DNA from: Nonomuraea typhae
GTDB lineage: Bacteria > Actinomycetota > Actinomycetes > Streptosporangiales > Streptosporangiaceae
Direction: 5' to 3'
NCBI RefSeq assembly: GCF_009760925.1
Contig: NZ_VRLV01000027.1
Coordinates: 20,723-65,453, forward strand
DNA: 44,731 nucleotides
The notes under the pieces were generated by a model, which saw only the letters and a list, made by a program, of their open reading frames with translations, had not been told where the DNA came from and did no database searches. Position numbers and translations under genes: made by a program. Of this stretch, positions 24,943 to 32,342 are shown piece by piece. Every line of letters begins with the position of its first letter. The first letter of the stretch is position 1.

Positions 24943-25257
24943 GTGACCACCTGCACGTGCCTGGTCATCACCTGCTCCCGTTGCGGTCAGGTCAACGACG
25001 ACTTCGAAACTGTGCACGCCAGCACCATGAACGAAGTCCTCGACTGGTTCGCCGACTGGCAGTGGAGCGACCACATCACCCCCGAGTACTGCCCCGGCTG
25101 CGTCGCCGAACTCGACTGCGAACGCGGCGGCCACCAGTGGGGACCCTGGCAGCCGTCCGCCCTACCCCACCGCACACACCGGCTGTATCGCATCTGCGAG
25201 CACTGCCGCGCCGCCATCGAAACCAAGCCCACCCACCCCGACACCCTCGCCGGCTGA
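24943..25257 (+). CDS. Small zinc-finger protein with a damaged-looking start
   Basis: The protein has 104 residues if translation starts at GTG 24943 (TTCTCLVITCSRCG). The well-spaced ribosome site (AGGAG, 24923-24927) instead points at ATG 24938, which reads ATG GCG TGA and stops at once. Either GTG is used with long spacing or a small indel has hit the start. The body has CSRCG, YCPGCVAELDC and CEHCRAAIE, several zinc-binding pairs, plus conserved-looking Trp residues. Function unknown; it lies between the membrane zinc protein and ssb. Confidence 0.62.
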   Translation: MTTCTCLVITCSRCGQVNDDFETVHASTMNEVLDWFADWQWSDHITPEYCPGCVAELDCERGGHQWGPWQPSALPHRTHRLYRICEHCRAAIETKPTHPDTLAG

Positions 25258-25274
25258 CAAGGGAGGAACCCGCC

Positions 25275-25724
25275 ATGTCCGGAGCAACTGTGATCACCAT
25301 CACCGGCAACCTGACCGCCGACCCCGAAATGCGCTACACCGACAGCGGCGTCGCCGTCGCCGGCTTCACCATCGCCGCCAGCGAGCGCCGCTACAACAAG
25401 AGCATCGAGCAGTGGGAGGACGGCGACGCCCTGTTCATGCGCTGTAGCGCCTGGCGCGAGCTGGCCGACCACATCGCCGAATCCCTCACCCGCGGCACCC
25501 GCGTCATCGCCCGAGGCCGCATCCGCACCCGCACCTACGACACCAGCGAGGGCGAACGCCGCACCGTCACCGAGATGACCGTCGAGGAGATCGGACCCTC
25601 CCTGAAGTTCGCCACCGCCAAACCCCAAAAGGCAGCCCGCGACACCACCAACGGCCACGCAGCCGGCCACGACGACCCCTGGGCCACCAACGCACCCGCC
25701 GGCGCCGACAAGCCGCCGTTCTGA
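25275..25724 (+). CDS. ssb: Single-stranded DNA-binding protein
   Basis: The protein has 149 residues from ATG 25275, behind GGGAGGAA. Residues 1-110 form the SSB OB-fold: VITITGNLTADPEMRYTDSG, FTIAASER, FMRCSAWRELADHIAES, GTRVIARGRI and the closing VTEMTVEEIG. The C-terminus is short and ends in DKPPF, close to the acidic DxxPF tip used for partner binding in chromosomal SSBs. It likely coats single strands during replication or establishment of the element, with the primase and ATPase encoded downstream. Confidence 0.92.
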   Translation: MSGATVITITGNLTADPEMRYTDSGVAVAGFTIAASERRYNKSIEQWEDGDALFMRCSAWRELADHIAESLTRGTRVIARGRIRTRTYDTSEGERRTVTEMTVEEIGPSLKFATAKPQKAARDTTNGHAAGHDDPWATNAPAGADKPPF

Positions 25725-25814
25725 CCCACTGCGTGCGGCCTCGGCGACAAGCCAGCCAAAGCCCCCGCCGAGGCCGCTGCCCCACTTCCGATCACGAAGA
25801 AAGGCGACCCCAGC

Positions 25815-26171
25815 ATGACACCCACCCGCACCCCGAGCCAGACTCGCCGCCACCCCACTCCCGCACCACCCCAACCCCCACCCGCCCCGCCCACACCCAC
25901 CCGTGCCGCCGACCTGCGGCACGGCCACGCCGTACGCATCGCCGGCTACGGAACCCTGCCCGTGGCGGCACCCGCCGCCCCGATCCCGCCACCACTGATC
26001 GCCGTGCGCCTGGGCTGGGCCGGCCTCTCCCTGATCGTGCACCCGACCACCCCCTTGGACGCCATCACCGGCCACCAGCGTGCCGAGGTCTTCCGCATCT
26101 GGTGCTGCCGCCACTGCGCTGGCACTGGCCAGTGGCAGCCCGAAAGGACGGCGTCCAATGGGGTGGCGTGA
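25815..26171 (+). CDS. Proline-rich small protein of unknown function
   Basis: The predicted protein has 118 residues from ATG 25815, behind a GAAAGG-type site. The first about 45 residues are proline- and threonine-rich. The rest has a plausible folded stretch (RHGHAVRIAGYGTLPVA, LIVHPTTPLDAITGHQRAEV) and a C-terminal WCCRHCAGTGQW, a possible zinc-binding CRHCxGTG. It overlaps the next gene's start by 14 bp. Coding bias supports it; no family was recognised. Confidence 0.6.
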   Translation: MTPTRTPSQTRRHPTPAPPQPPPAPPTPTRAADLRHGHAVRIAGYGTLPVAAPAAPIPPPLIAVRLGWAGLSLIVHPTTPLDAITGHQRAEVFRIWCCRHCAGTGQWQPERTASNGVA

Positions 26172-26889
26172 CACGCCGCGAGCCCCGACACCGCCCGCTC
26201 CGCTCACGGCCGGTTCGATGTGTTTCGGGTACGGCGGCCTCGACCTGGCCGTGTCGATGGTGCTCGACATCCGCCCGGTGTGGGTGGCCGACAACGACGG
26301 CGACGCCGCCCGCGTCCTGGCCCACCGCTTCCCCGGCGTGCCCAACCTCGGCGACACCGGTGGCACGGGACGGCAAGGGGCGCGGCTATCGCGGACAGCT
26401 ACCGAATGCGATCATGCTGCTGCCGACCCCGCGCACCTCCGACACCAACGGGCCGGGCATTCGCGGGGGCGGGGGGCTGGACCTGCGTACGGCGATCTCC
26501 CTGCTGCCGACTCCGACCGCGGCCGACAGCCAACGGACCAGCGTTGGCTACCCGCGTGGCAACCCGACGCTCACCGGTGCCGTGACCTCGACTGGGGACC
26601 CTACGCCCCGGCCATCGCGCGCTGGCAAGCGGCGTTCGGGCACCCGCCACCCCGGCCAACTGAGCCTGGACGAGGAGGACGGCCCCGCCTGAGCCCCCGA
26701 TTCTCCGAATGGCTCATGGGACTGCCCCCCGGCTGGGTCACCGACGTGCCCGGCATCTCCCGCAACGGCCAACTCCGGCTGATCGGTAACGGCGTCGTCC
26801 TCCTCCAAGGTGCCGCCGCCGTTGCCGACCTGCTACCCGGCCACCTGTGGCCGTACACGATCCGCCCGTCCGAAGGGAACGCAGCATGA
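26158..26889 (+). pseudogene. Remnant of a C5-cytosine DNA methyltransferase (Dcm), catalytic core deleted
   Basis: From ATG 26158 (behind AAAGGA) the frame begins with a C5-methyltransferase N-terminus: LTAGSMCFGYGGLDLAVSMV, then VWVADNDGDAARVLAHRFPG and VPNLGD. The next expected block, with the catalytic PCQ loop, is absent. The sequence jumps into another frame with AIMLLPTPRTSD and ISLLPTPTAADS, spacer repeats typical of actinophage and AICE methyltransferases. It returns to the first frame for the C-terminus (DWGPYAPAIARW, RLSPRFSEWLMGLPPGWVTD and a final LIGNGVV). An internal deletion plus a frame change explain this. Intact relatives may protect element DNA from restriction; this one cannot methylate. 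It ends by overlapping the mazG-like start (ATGA). Confidence 0.78.
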
Positions 26890-27281
26890 CCACGCCCACG
26901 ATCGCCCAGCATGTCGCCGTCCTGCTGGCCTGGCTGGACGCGACCAACCCGCGCACCGATCACGAGATCTCCATGCGCATCATGAAGATCGGCGAAGAGT
27001 ACGGCGAAGCCGTCGCCGCCTACATCGGGATGACCGGCCAGAACCCGCGCAAGGGCGTCACCCACACCCGCGATGATCTGACCACCGAACTGTGCGACGT
27101 CATCGTCACCGCCATGGTCGCGCTGGCCAGCGTCGCCGGAGACGCCGACCGCGCCGGGCAGCTCATCGACGAGCACCTGACCAAGCGGTTCGCCCGGCTG
27201 ATCGAACGCATCCACGCCGCCGAACCGTGCGGCCACCGGGCACGCCGCACTCCCACCTATGAGGAGGAGGTGCCGTTTTGA
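26886..27281 (+). CDS. MazG-like nucleotide pyrophosphohydrolase
   Basis: The protein has 131 residues from ATG 26886 (ATGA overlap). The all-alpha MazG fold is indicated by KIGEEYGEAVAAYIGMTG (the ExxE of the first metal helix) and TTELCDVIVTAMVAL (ExxD of the second). MazG-type enzymes hydrolyse NTPs or related alarmones; element-borne copies are thought to influence nucleotide pools or house-cleaning during replication. The stop overlaps the TTG start of the primase gene. Confidence 0.85.
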   Translation: MTTPTIAQHVAVLLAWLDATNPRTDHEISMRIMKIGEEYGEAVAAYIGMTGQNPRKGVTHTRDDLTTELCDVIVTAMVALASVAGDADRAGQLIDEHLTKRFARLIERIHAAEPCGHRARRTPTYEEEVPF

Positions 27282-28243
27282 TCCGCCACGACCTGACCCA
27301 CTACGCCCTGGCCGCCGCCGCCCGAGGCTGGCACGTCTTCCCCGTCACCCCCAACGGCAAGAAGCCACTGCGAGGATTCGACGACTGGCAGGCCCACGCC
27401 ACCACCGACTCCGGCCGCATCGCCGCGATCTGGAGGCACGCCCCCTACAACGTCGGCATCGCCTGTGGCCCCTCCGGTCTGGTGGTGATCGACCTCGATC
27501 TACCCAAACCCGGCGAGCACCCGCCCGCCGACGCCATCCGCGACGCCACCCACACCGGAGAGCAGGTGTTCCGCCTGCTCTGCCATCGCCGAGGCCAGCC
27601 CTACCCCGGGGATACGCTGACTGTGCAGACCAGGCGCGGCGGCCTGCACCTGTATTTCACCGCCCCCGAGGGTGTACGGCTCGGCAACACCGCCGGTCGG
27701 CGCGGCACCGGCCTCGGCTGGCTCATCGACACCCGCGCCTGGGGCGGGCAGGTGGTCGGCCCCGGCAGCTACGTCCGCCTACGCGACGGCACCGGCACTT
27801 ACCGGATCACCCATGACGTATCTCCCGCGCCGCTGCCGGACTGGATCACCCAATCGCTCACCCCGGCCCCGCCACCTCCCGTCGAAGCCACCGACGTACT
27901 CGCCGAGGTCGCCGCCCACCGGCTGAGCAGGTATGGCGACGCCGCTCTACGCGCCGAGGCCGCCGAGGTGGCCGACGCCCCCGGCGGACGCCGCAACTAC
28001 ACCCTCAATCGCGCCGCATTCAACCTCGGCCGGCTGGTCGCACGCGGCATCCTGCCCGCCGACCTGGTCGCCCGCACCCTCACCCACGCCGCCGAGGCCG
28101 CTAACCGGCAAGTCACCGACCGCCGACCCGCCAGCCCGCGCGAGATCGCCGCCACCATCGCCGGCGGCATGAGCGCCGGCATGAAAGCCCCACCCACCCG
28201 CCGCCGCACCACCAGCACGCCCACACCATGGAGAGCCGCATGA
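27278..28243 (+). CDS. Bifunctional DNA primase/polymerase (prim-pol)
   Basis: The protein has 321 residues from an unusual TTG at 27278, supported by GAGGAGGAGG just upstream and by the TTGA overlap with the previous stop. The N-terminal 200 residues form a prim-pol domain: HVFPVTPNGKKPL, the metal-binding pair in VVIDLDLP, GGLHLYFTAPEG, and QVVGPGSYVRL. The C-terminal part is helical (GRRNYTLNRAAFNLGRLV). Enzymes of this family make primers and extend them. With the DUF3631 ATPase it forms the probable replication module, standing in for the RepSA of other AICEs. It overlaps the ATPase start by ATGA. Confidence 0.9.
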   Translation: MIRHDLTHYALAAAARGWHVFPVTPNGKKPLRGFDDWQAHATTDSGRIAAIWRHAPYNVGIACGPSGLVVIDLDLPKPGEHPPADAIRDATHTGEQVFRLLCHRRGQPYPGDTLTVQTRRGGLHLYFTAPEGVRLGNTAGRRGTGLGWLIDTRAWGGQVVGPGSYVRLRDGTGTYRITHDVSPAPLPDWITQSLTPAPPPPVEATDVLAEVAAHRLSRYGDAALRAEAAEVADAPGGRRNYTLNRAAFNLGRLVARGILPADLVARTLTHAAEAANRQVTDRRPASPREIAATIAGGMSAGMKAPPTRRRTTSTPTPWRAA

Positions 28244-29400
28244 ACCAACCACCAGACGGCGCCGCCCTCCTCGACCGGCTACGCGGCGCCCTCACCCGCT
28301 ATGTGATCCTGCCCTCGCCCGAGGTCACCGACGCCATCACCCTATGGATCGCCGCCAGCCATGCCCAAACCGCCATGGCCCACGCGCCCCGCCTGGTCAT
28401 CCGCGGCCCCGAAAAGCGCTGCGGCAAAAGCAGGCTCCTCGACATCGTCGAGGCCACCTGCCACGACCCGTTCATCACCGTCAACTCGACACCGCCGGCC
28501 GTCTACCGCTCCATCGGCGCCGACCCGCCCACCATCCTGGTCGATGAGGCCGACACCATCTTCGGCCCCAAAGCAGACGGCAACGAAGACCTCCGCGGCC
28601 TGCTGAATGCCGGCCACCAGCGCAACCGGCCCGCCAAACGCTACAACGCCAACGCCAACCGGGTGGAGTCCATCCCGACCTTCGCCATGGCCGCACTCGC
28701 CGGCATCGGTGCCATGCCCGACACCATCGAAGACCGCGCCGTCATCGTCCGCATGCGGCGCCGCGCCCCCGGCGAGAAAGCCGCCCCCTACCGCATCCGC
28801 CGCGACCGGCCCCCACTGCGCGAACTGGCCGCCGCCCTCAACCAATGGTTGCGCGCCGACCTCACCATATTGGAGGAAGCCGAACCCGCCATGCCCGTCG
28901 AAGACCGCGCCGCCGACACCTGGGAACCCCTGGTCATCATCGCCGACCACGCCGGCGGCACCTGGCCCGGCCGCGTCCGCGCCGCCGCCCTCGCGCTGAC
29001 CGCCGAGGCCGACGACAACGGAACCCCGTCCGCAGGGCTGCGCCTGCTCACCGACTGCCGCGCCGCGTTCGGCGCCGACACCATCCTGCCCACCGCGACC
29101 CTGCTGGAACGGCTCAAAGCCAACCTCGAATCAGGCTGGGCCGACTACGGACCCGCCGGCCTGACCGCCATGAAACTCGGCGCCCTGCTCCGCGAATACG
29201 GCATCCGCTCGACCACGCAACGCTTCCCGCCACCGATCGGTCAGGCCAAGGGCTACCAGCGCGCCGATTTCGCCGACGCCTGGGCGCGCTACTGCCCCGC
29301 CCTCGACCCCCTCCCCGAGGGCCAACTTCTCGACTTCGAGAGGGGGAGCCGTACCAGCCGTACCAGCCTCAACAGTGCAGGTCAGCGTGGTACGGCTTGA
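28240..29400 (+). CDS. DUF3631 replication ATPase/helicase
   Basis: The protein has 386 residues from ATG 28240 (ATGA overlap with prim-pol). A P-loop is seen at about residues 52-62 (RGPEKRCGKSRLL), Walker B in TILVDEADTIF, and an arginine-containing segment (EDRAVIVRMRRRAPGE). The C-terminal DUF3631 region contains LRLLTDCRAAFG and LGALLREYGIRSTTQRFP. Prim-pol and DUF3631 partners are common in actinomycete elements and phages as a primase-helicase pair. The last 17 codons are built from the GTAC repeat cluster described below, so the tail (RTSRTSLNSAG) reflects DNA-level constraint. Confidence 0.87.
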   Translation: MNQPPDGAALLDRLRGALTRYVILPSPEVTDAITLWIAASHAQTAMAHAPRLVIRGPEKRCGKSRLLDIVEATCHDPFITVNSTPPAVYRSIGADPPTILVDEADTIFGPKADGNEDLRGLLNAGHQRNRPAKRYNANANRVESIPTFAMAALAGIGAMPDTIEDRAVIVRMRRRAPGEKAAPYRIRRDRPPLRELAAALNQWLRADLTILEEAEPAMPVEDRAADTWEPLVIIADHAGGTWPGRVRAAALALTAEADDNGTPSAGLRLLTDCRAAFGADTILPTATLLERLKANLESGWADYGPAGLTAMKLGALLREYGIRSTTQRFPPPIGQAKGYQRADFADAWARYCPALDPLPEGQLLDFERGSRTSRTSLNSAGQRGTA

Positions 29401-29487
29401 AATCTGGTACGGCTCAATCCGTACCACCAAAAAAGCCGTACCAGCCCTGACCAGCAAAAACGAGGCTGGTACGGCTGGTACGGCTAC
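29345..29487. repeat. Eight GTAC-core repeats in dyad symmetry (candidate origin or control site)
   Basis: GTAC cores lie at 29351, 29360, 29390, 29407, 29421, 29438, 29469 and 29478, most within AGCCGTACCAG or its complement. Spacings are 9, 30, 17, 14, 17, 31 and 9, so the block is almost mirror-symmetric about 29416. Orientation runs two forward, two reverse, two forward, two reverse. It spans the end of the ATPase gene and the space before xis. Iteron-like repeats beside a replication module suggest an origin or copy-control site; control of xis-int is the alternative. Confidence 0.72.
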
Positions 29488-29590
29488 CCCCCTCAAAACC
29501 CGCCAACACCGCCTCGGCGACAAGCCAGCCAAGCCCCACCGAGGCCGCTACCCCCGCACCGATCACCATCCTGGAAAGGAACGCGCCGCG

Positions 29591-29788
29591 ATGGCCACCG
29601 TCACCCGCCTAGGCGCGATGCTGACCATTCCCGAGGTCTGCGCCGAACTCCAAATCTCCCGATCCACCTTCTACGACTGGCGCCAGAAAGGCCGCGCCCC
29701 GCGCTGCATCACCCTGCCCAACGGCTCACTCCGCGTCCGTCGCACCGACCTGGACGGCTGGCTCACCACGCGAGAGGACGCCGCCTGA
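29591..29788 (+). CDS. xis: Excisionase (Xis), HTH_17/MerR-like
   Basis: The protein has 65 residues from ATG 29591, preceded by GGAAAGGA. The fold is a winged helix-turn-helix of the excisionase type: MLTIPEVCAELQISRSTFYD, then WRQKGRAPRCITLPNGSLRV and RRTDLDGWL. Xis bends attachment-site DNA and directs the integrase toward excision. It overlaps the integrase start by TGATG, the usual xis-int coupling in AICEs. Confidence 0.92.
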   Translation: MATVTRLGAMLTIPEVCAELQISRSTFYDWRQKGRAPRCITLPNGSLRVRRTDLDGWLTTREDAA

Positions 29789-31212
29789 TGAGGGACACCA
29801 CATACAACGTGCGCATCTACAAGACAGAGATCCGGAGAAACGCCGCCGGCGAAGTCACGTCCTACCGCGTCCAGTGGGCTACGGCCGGCAAGCCCTGGAA
29901 GAAGACCTTCCACAAGAGCGCACAAGCCGACACCTACCGCAGCAACCTCATCACCGCCGCCCGCGAGGGCGAACCGTTCAGCCTGCTCACCGGCGAACCG
30001 GTGAAATGGAACCGCTCCGAACGACCCGAAATGAGCTGGTACGACTTCGCCCGCAAGTTCGCGGACTTCAAATGGAAAGCCGCATCCGCGAAATACCGGC
30101 AAGACATCGCCCGCGCCCTCACCGCAGCCACACCCGCCCTGATCACGACCGGCAAAGACAAGCCGTCAGACCTCGAACTCCGCACCGCCATGCGCCGCTG
30201 GGCCTTCAACACCAAACAGCGAGACGCGGCCCCGGAGGAAACGGCGACCGCGCTGGAATGGCTGGCCAACCACACCAGACCGGTTTCCGATCTCACTGAA
30301 CCCGCCACCGCCCGAGCCATGCTTACCGCGGCAACAACGTGCCTGAACGGCAAACCCGCAGCGAGAAGCACGATGCGCAGACATCGAACCATTCTCCAGA
30401 ACGCCCTCAACTACGCCATGGAACTGAAGCTCCTGGACGTCAACCCCATCAAGGCACTCAACTGGAAACCTCCCAAGGTCAGCCACGAGATAGACCGCCG
30501 CAGCGTGGTCAACCCCACCCAGGCACGCCGTCTCCTCACCGAGGTGGAAGCACAGAAACCCAGCGGAAAGCGGTTGGTGGCGTACTTCGGCGCGATGTAC
30601 TACGCCGCTCTCCGTCCCGAGGAAGCCGACAACCTCGGAGAGGACAACCTCACCATTCCAGACCTCGTCAAGAATCCAGAGACGGGCGAGCTGGAGGAAC
30701 CCGCCGACGACTGGGGGGAAATCCATCTCGCTGGCGCGAGTCCGTTCGTCGGCCGCGAGTGGACGGATGACGGCGGCTTGCGCGAGAAACGTGCGCTGAA
30801 GCATCGTGATGAGGGCATCGTCCGCATCGTCCCGTGCCCACCGCCGCTGACCAAGCTGTTTCGCGCGCACCTCTCCGCCTTCGGCATCGGTCCCGGCGGT
30901 CGAATCTTTGCCGGAGTTCGTGGGGGAGACCTGCCGTACATCACACGCCGGCGCGTGTGGAGCAGGGCGCGCACGGCAGCCCTAACCGACAAGGAGCAAC
31001 GGTCGCCGCTGGCCAAACGACCCTACGACCTGCGCCACGCCTGCGTCTCAACGTGGCTTAATGCCGGCGTACCGGCCACGCAGGTAGCCGAGTGGGCAGG
31101 CCACAGTGTGGACGTCCTCCTCAAGATCTATGCCAAGTGCATCGTCGGTCAGGAGGAAGCGGCCAAGCGGCGCATCGCCCAAGCACTCAGCGAAGAAGAC
31201 GCCGACCCCTGA
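29788..31212 (+). CDS. int: Tyrosine integrase of the AICE
   Basis: The protein has 474 residues from ATG 29788. An N-terminal arm-binding region (SYRVQWATAGKPWKKTFHKS) and SAM-like core-binding domain (about 90-220) precede the catalytic domain: Arg in YYAALRPEEADNL, His-Leu-Arg-type motif in YDLRHACVSTWL, GHS in EWAGHSVDVLL, and the nucleophile Tyr in KIYAKCI. It catalyses site-specific recombination between the tRNA 3' end and the circular element. It lies 137 bp from attR, the usual arrangement. Confidence 0.95.
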   Translation: MRDTTYNVRIYKTEIRRNAAGEVTSYRVQWATAGKPWKKTFHKSAQADTYRSNLITAAREGEPFSLLTGEPVKWNRSERPEMSWYDFARKFADFKWKAASAKYRQDIARALTAATPALITTGKDKPSDLELRTAMRRWAFNTKQRDAAPEETATALEWLANHTRPVSDLTEPATARAMLTAATTCLNGKPAARSTMRRHRTILQNALNYAMELKLLDVNPIKALNWKPPKVSHEIDRRSVVNPTQARRLLTEVEAQKPSGKRLVAYFGAMYYAALRPEEADNLGEDNLTIPDLVKNPETGELEEPADDWGEIHLAGASPFVGREWTDDGGLREKRALKHRDEGIVRIVPCPPPLTKLFRAHLSAFGIGPGGRIFAGVRGGDLPYITRRRVWSRARTAALTDKEQRSPLAKRPYDLRHACVSTWLNAGVPATQVAEWAGHSVDVLLKIYAKCIVGQEEAAKRRIAQALSEEDADP

Positions 31213-31296
31213 TCAGAAAGCCTCATGATCGTGGGTAAGCATTGGGTAGAAACACCCGCAAACGATCGGACAGAGCCGTAGACAGTCGGACATGCT

Positions 31297-31339
31297 GAAC
31301 CCCCGCCACCGCGCAACAGTACAGGTCAAGCGGGGGTTC
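31297..31339 (+). terminator. Putative terminator after int
   Basis: GAACCCCCGC (31297-31306) is exactly complementary to GCGGGGGTTC (31330-31339) across a 23-base loop, between the int stop and attR. The loop is long and there is no T-run, so a factor-assisted or weak terminator is more likely than a strong one. Confidence 0.5.
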
Positions 31340-31349
31340 GGGCTGGTCT

Positions 31350-31397
31350 GGAGAGTAGGGCGGGTGGGACTTGAACCCACGACCCACGGATTATGAG
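31350..31397 (-). other. attR: attR: 3' half of a tRNA(CAU), right end of the AICE
   Basis: This 48-bp sequence is identical to 14752-14799 and in the same orientation. On the minus strand the tRNA 5' half should lie to its right, completing the gene at the chromosomal junction. Instead the next bases (TTTCCTTGATCG) give no matching anticodon strand, and no AGGGCGG acceptor strand is found within 70 bp. The target tRNA is thus not reconstituted here. Confidence 0.85.
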
Positions 31398-31849
31398 TTT
31401 CCTTGATCGATGTCAGCCAGTGTCGCGTGGTGGCGATTCGTGCCACTATTAACGCGCTTGTCATCAGCGGGGTATCGGGGTGTGCCGCCGCGTGCTGGCC
31501 TATGCCGCGTGCGCGCGAGCAACCACCGAGCAATCGCGCGTCCTTGACGTTCGGTTCTGTCCGGCCGACGCCAGGGCGTCTTGCCGTCTCCTCGGGCCGA
31601 AACCGCGATGTCACTTTGAAAGCCTTGGTGCTCAGAATGGTCCTGCGCAGTGTACTCCGCGCTCATAGCGCTTGAGGTGTGACGCGACGTTCGAGTATAG
31701 AAGCTGAGCACCCGCTCAAATTCGGCTGAGTGTTCGCTCGAATGAGAGCGATCGCCACTTGAATAGCTGCAGGTCAGACTTGGTGGAGGAATTTTCGGCA
31801 CCCACAGGCACCCGCCCCCGGATCCGGCCGAGGACGCCGGAGTGGAGGT
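31398..31849. other. Non-coding junction between attR and the UvrD fragment
   Basis: No gene is supported. It holds the 17-bp word shared with the left flank (31517-31533) and, at 31765-31777, AGCTGCAGGTCAG, which also occurs just past the transposase of IS copy 2 (6856-6868). A CGGCACCCACA word follows, as near the end of IS copy 3. This suggests a leftover IS end lying close to where the UvrD gene breaks off. Confidence 0.5.
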
Positions 31850-32227
31850 GGTCTCCAGTGTGACGACATCCCGCAACTCGATGGTCGCAGTCACGGTGTT
31901 GACCGTGGCCCGGTGCCGTTTGGCCCACTCGTACACCTTGTCGTGCGGAAGCACGTTGAGCAGAACGTAGGTGTCGCCCTTGGCCGGTGCGAGAACAACC
32001 CCACGCCAGAAGTCATTGATGCGCATTGTGCGCATCTGTTGATCTTTGGCGTTTTTGACTGGTTCCAGATGGAGTGAGGCGTATGTTGCGCCTTCGAACT
32101 TCGTGAACACCTCCGCGACGCGGTCCTGGACTTGTTTCTCGAGCTTGACGAACATACGGAGAAAATCGCGATAGTTGCCGAGCTTCGCCATGCGCTCCTT
32201 CGCTGTCACATACCGTTCCGTGAACAT
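31850..32227 (-). pseudogene. N-terminal fragment of a UvrD-family helicase with RelE-like domain
   Basis: From ATG 32227 (ATG 32191, behind AAGGAG, is also possible) about 125 residues match the N-terminal RelE-fold part seen in some actinobacterial UvrD-like helicases: FLRMFVKLEKQVQDRVAEVF, LHLEPVKNAKDQQMRTMRIN, DFWRGVVLAPAKGDTYVLLN and VLPHDKVYEWAKRHRATVN. Similarity fades after IELRDVVTLE, near 31853. The helicase itself, normally 500 or more further residues with a P-loop, is missing; the open frame continues to 31391 but is not protein-like. The gene diverges from the large defence-like operon and may once have been its partner. A free-standing RelE-like product is a less likely alternative. 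Confidence 0.68.
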
Positions 32228-32342
32228 AACAGAATGAACATCTGTAGGGCTCTCGGATCCTGGAGCGATCAATGATAGATATGTACGGCGGTGATCTCGC
32301 CCAAGCGTGAAAAAAAAACGACATACGGTGAAGAAGTAGGAC
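32228..32342. promoter_or_regulatory. AT-rich divergent promoter region of the defence-like operon
   Basis: This 115-bp gap between the UvrD fragment and the first operon gene is clearly richer in A and T than its surroundings, with an A-run near 32309. ACAGA and TCTGT form a small inverted repeat near 32230-32247. No -35/-10 pair can be assigned with confidence. AGTAGG precedes the ATG at 32343. Confidence 0.45.
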
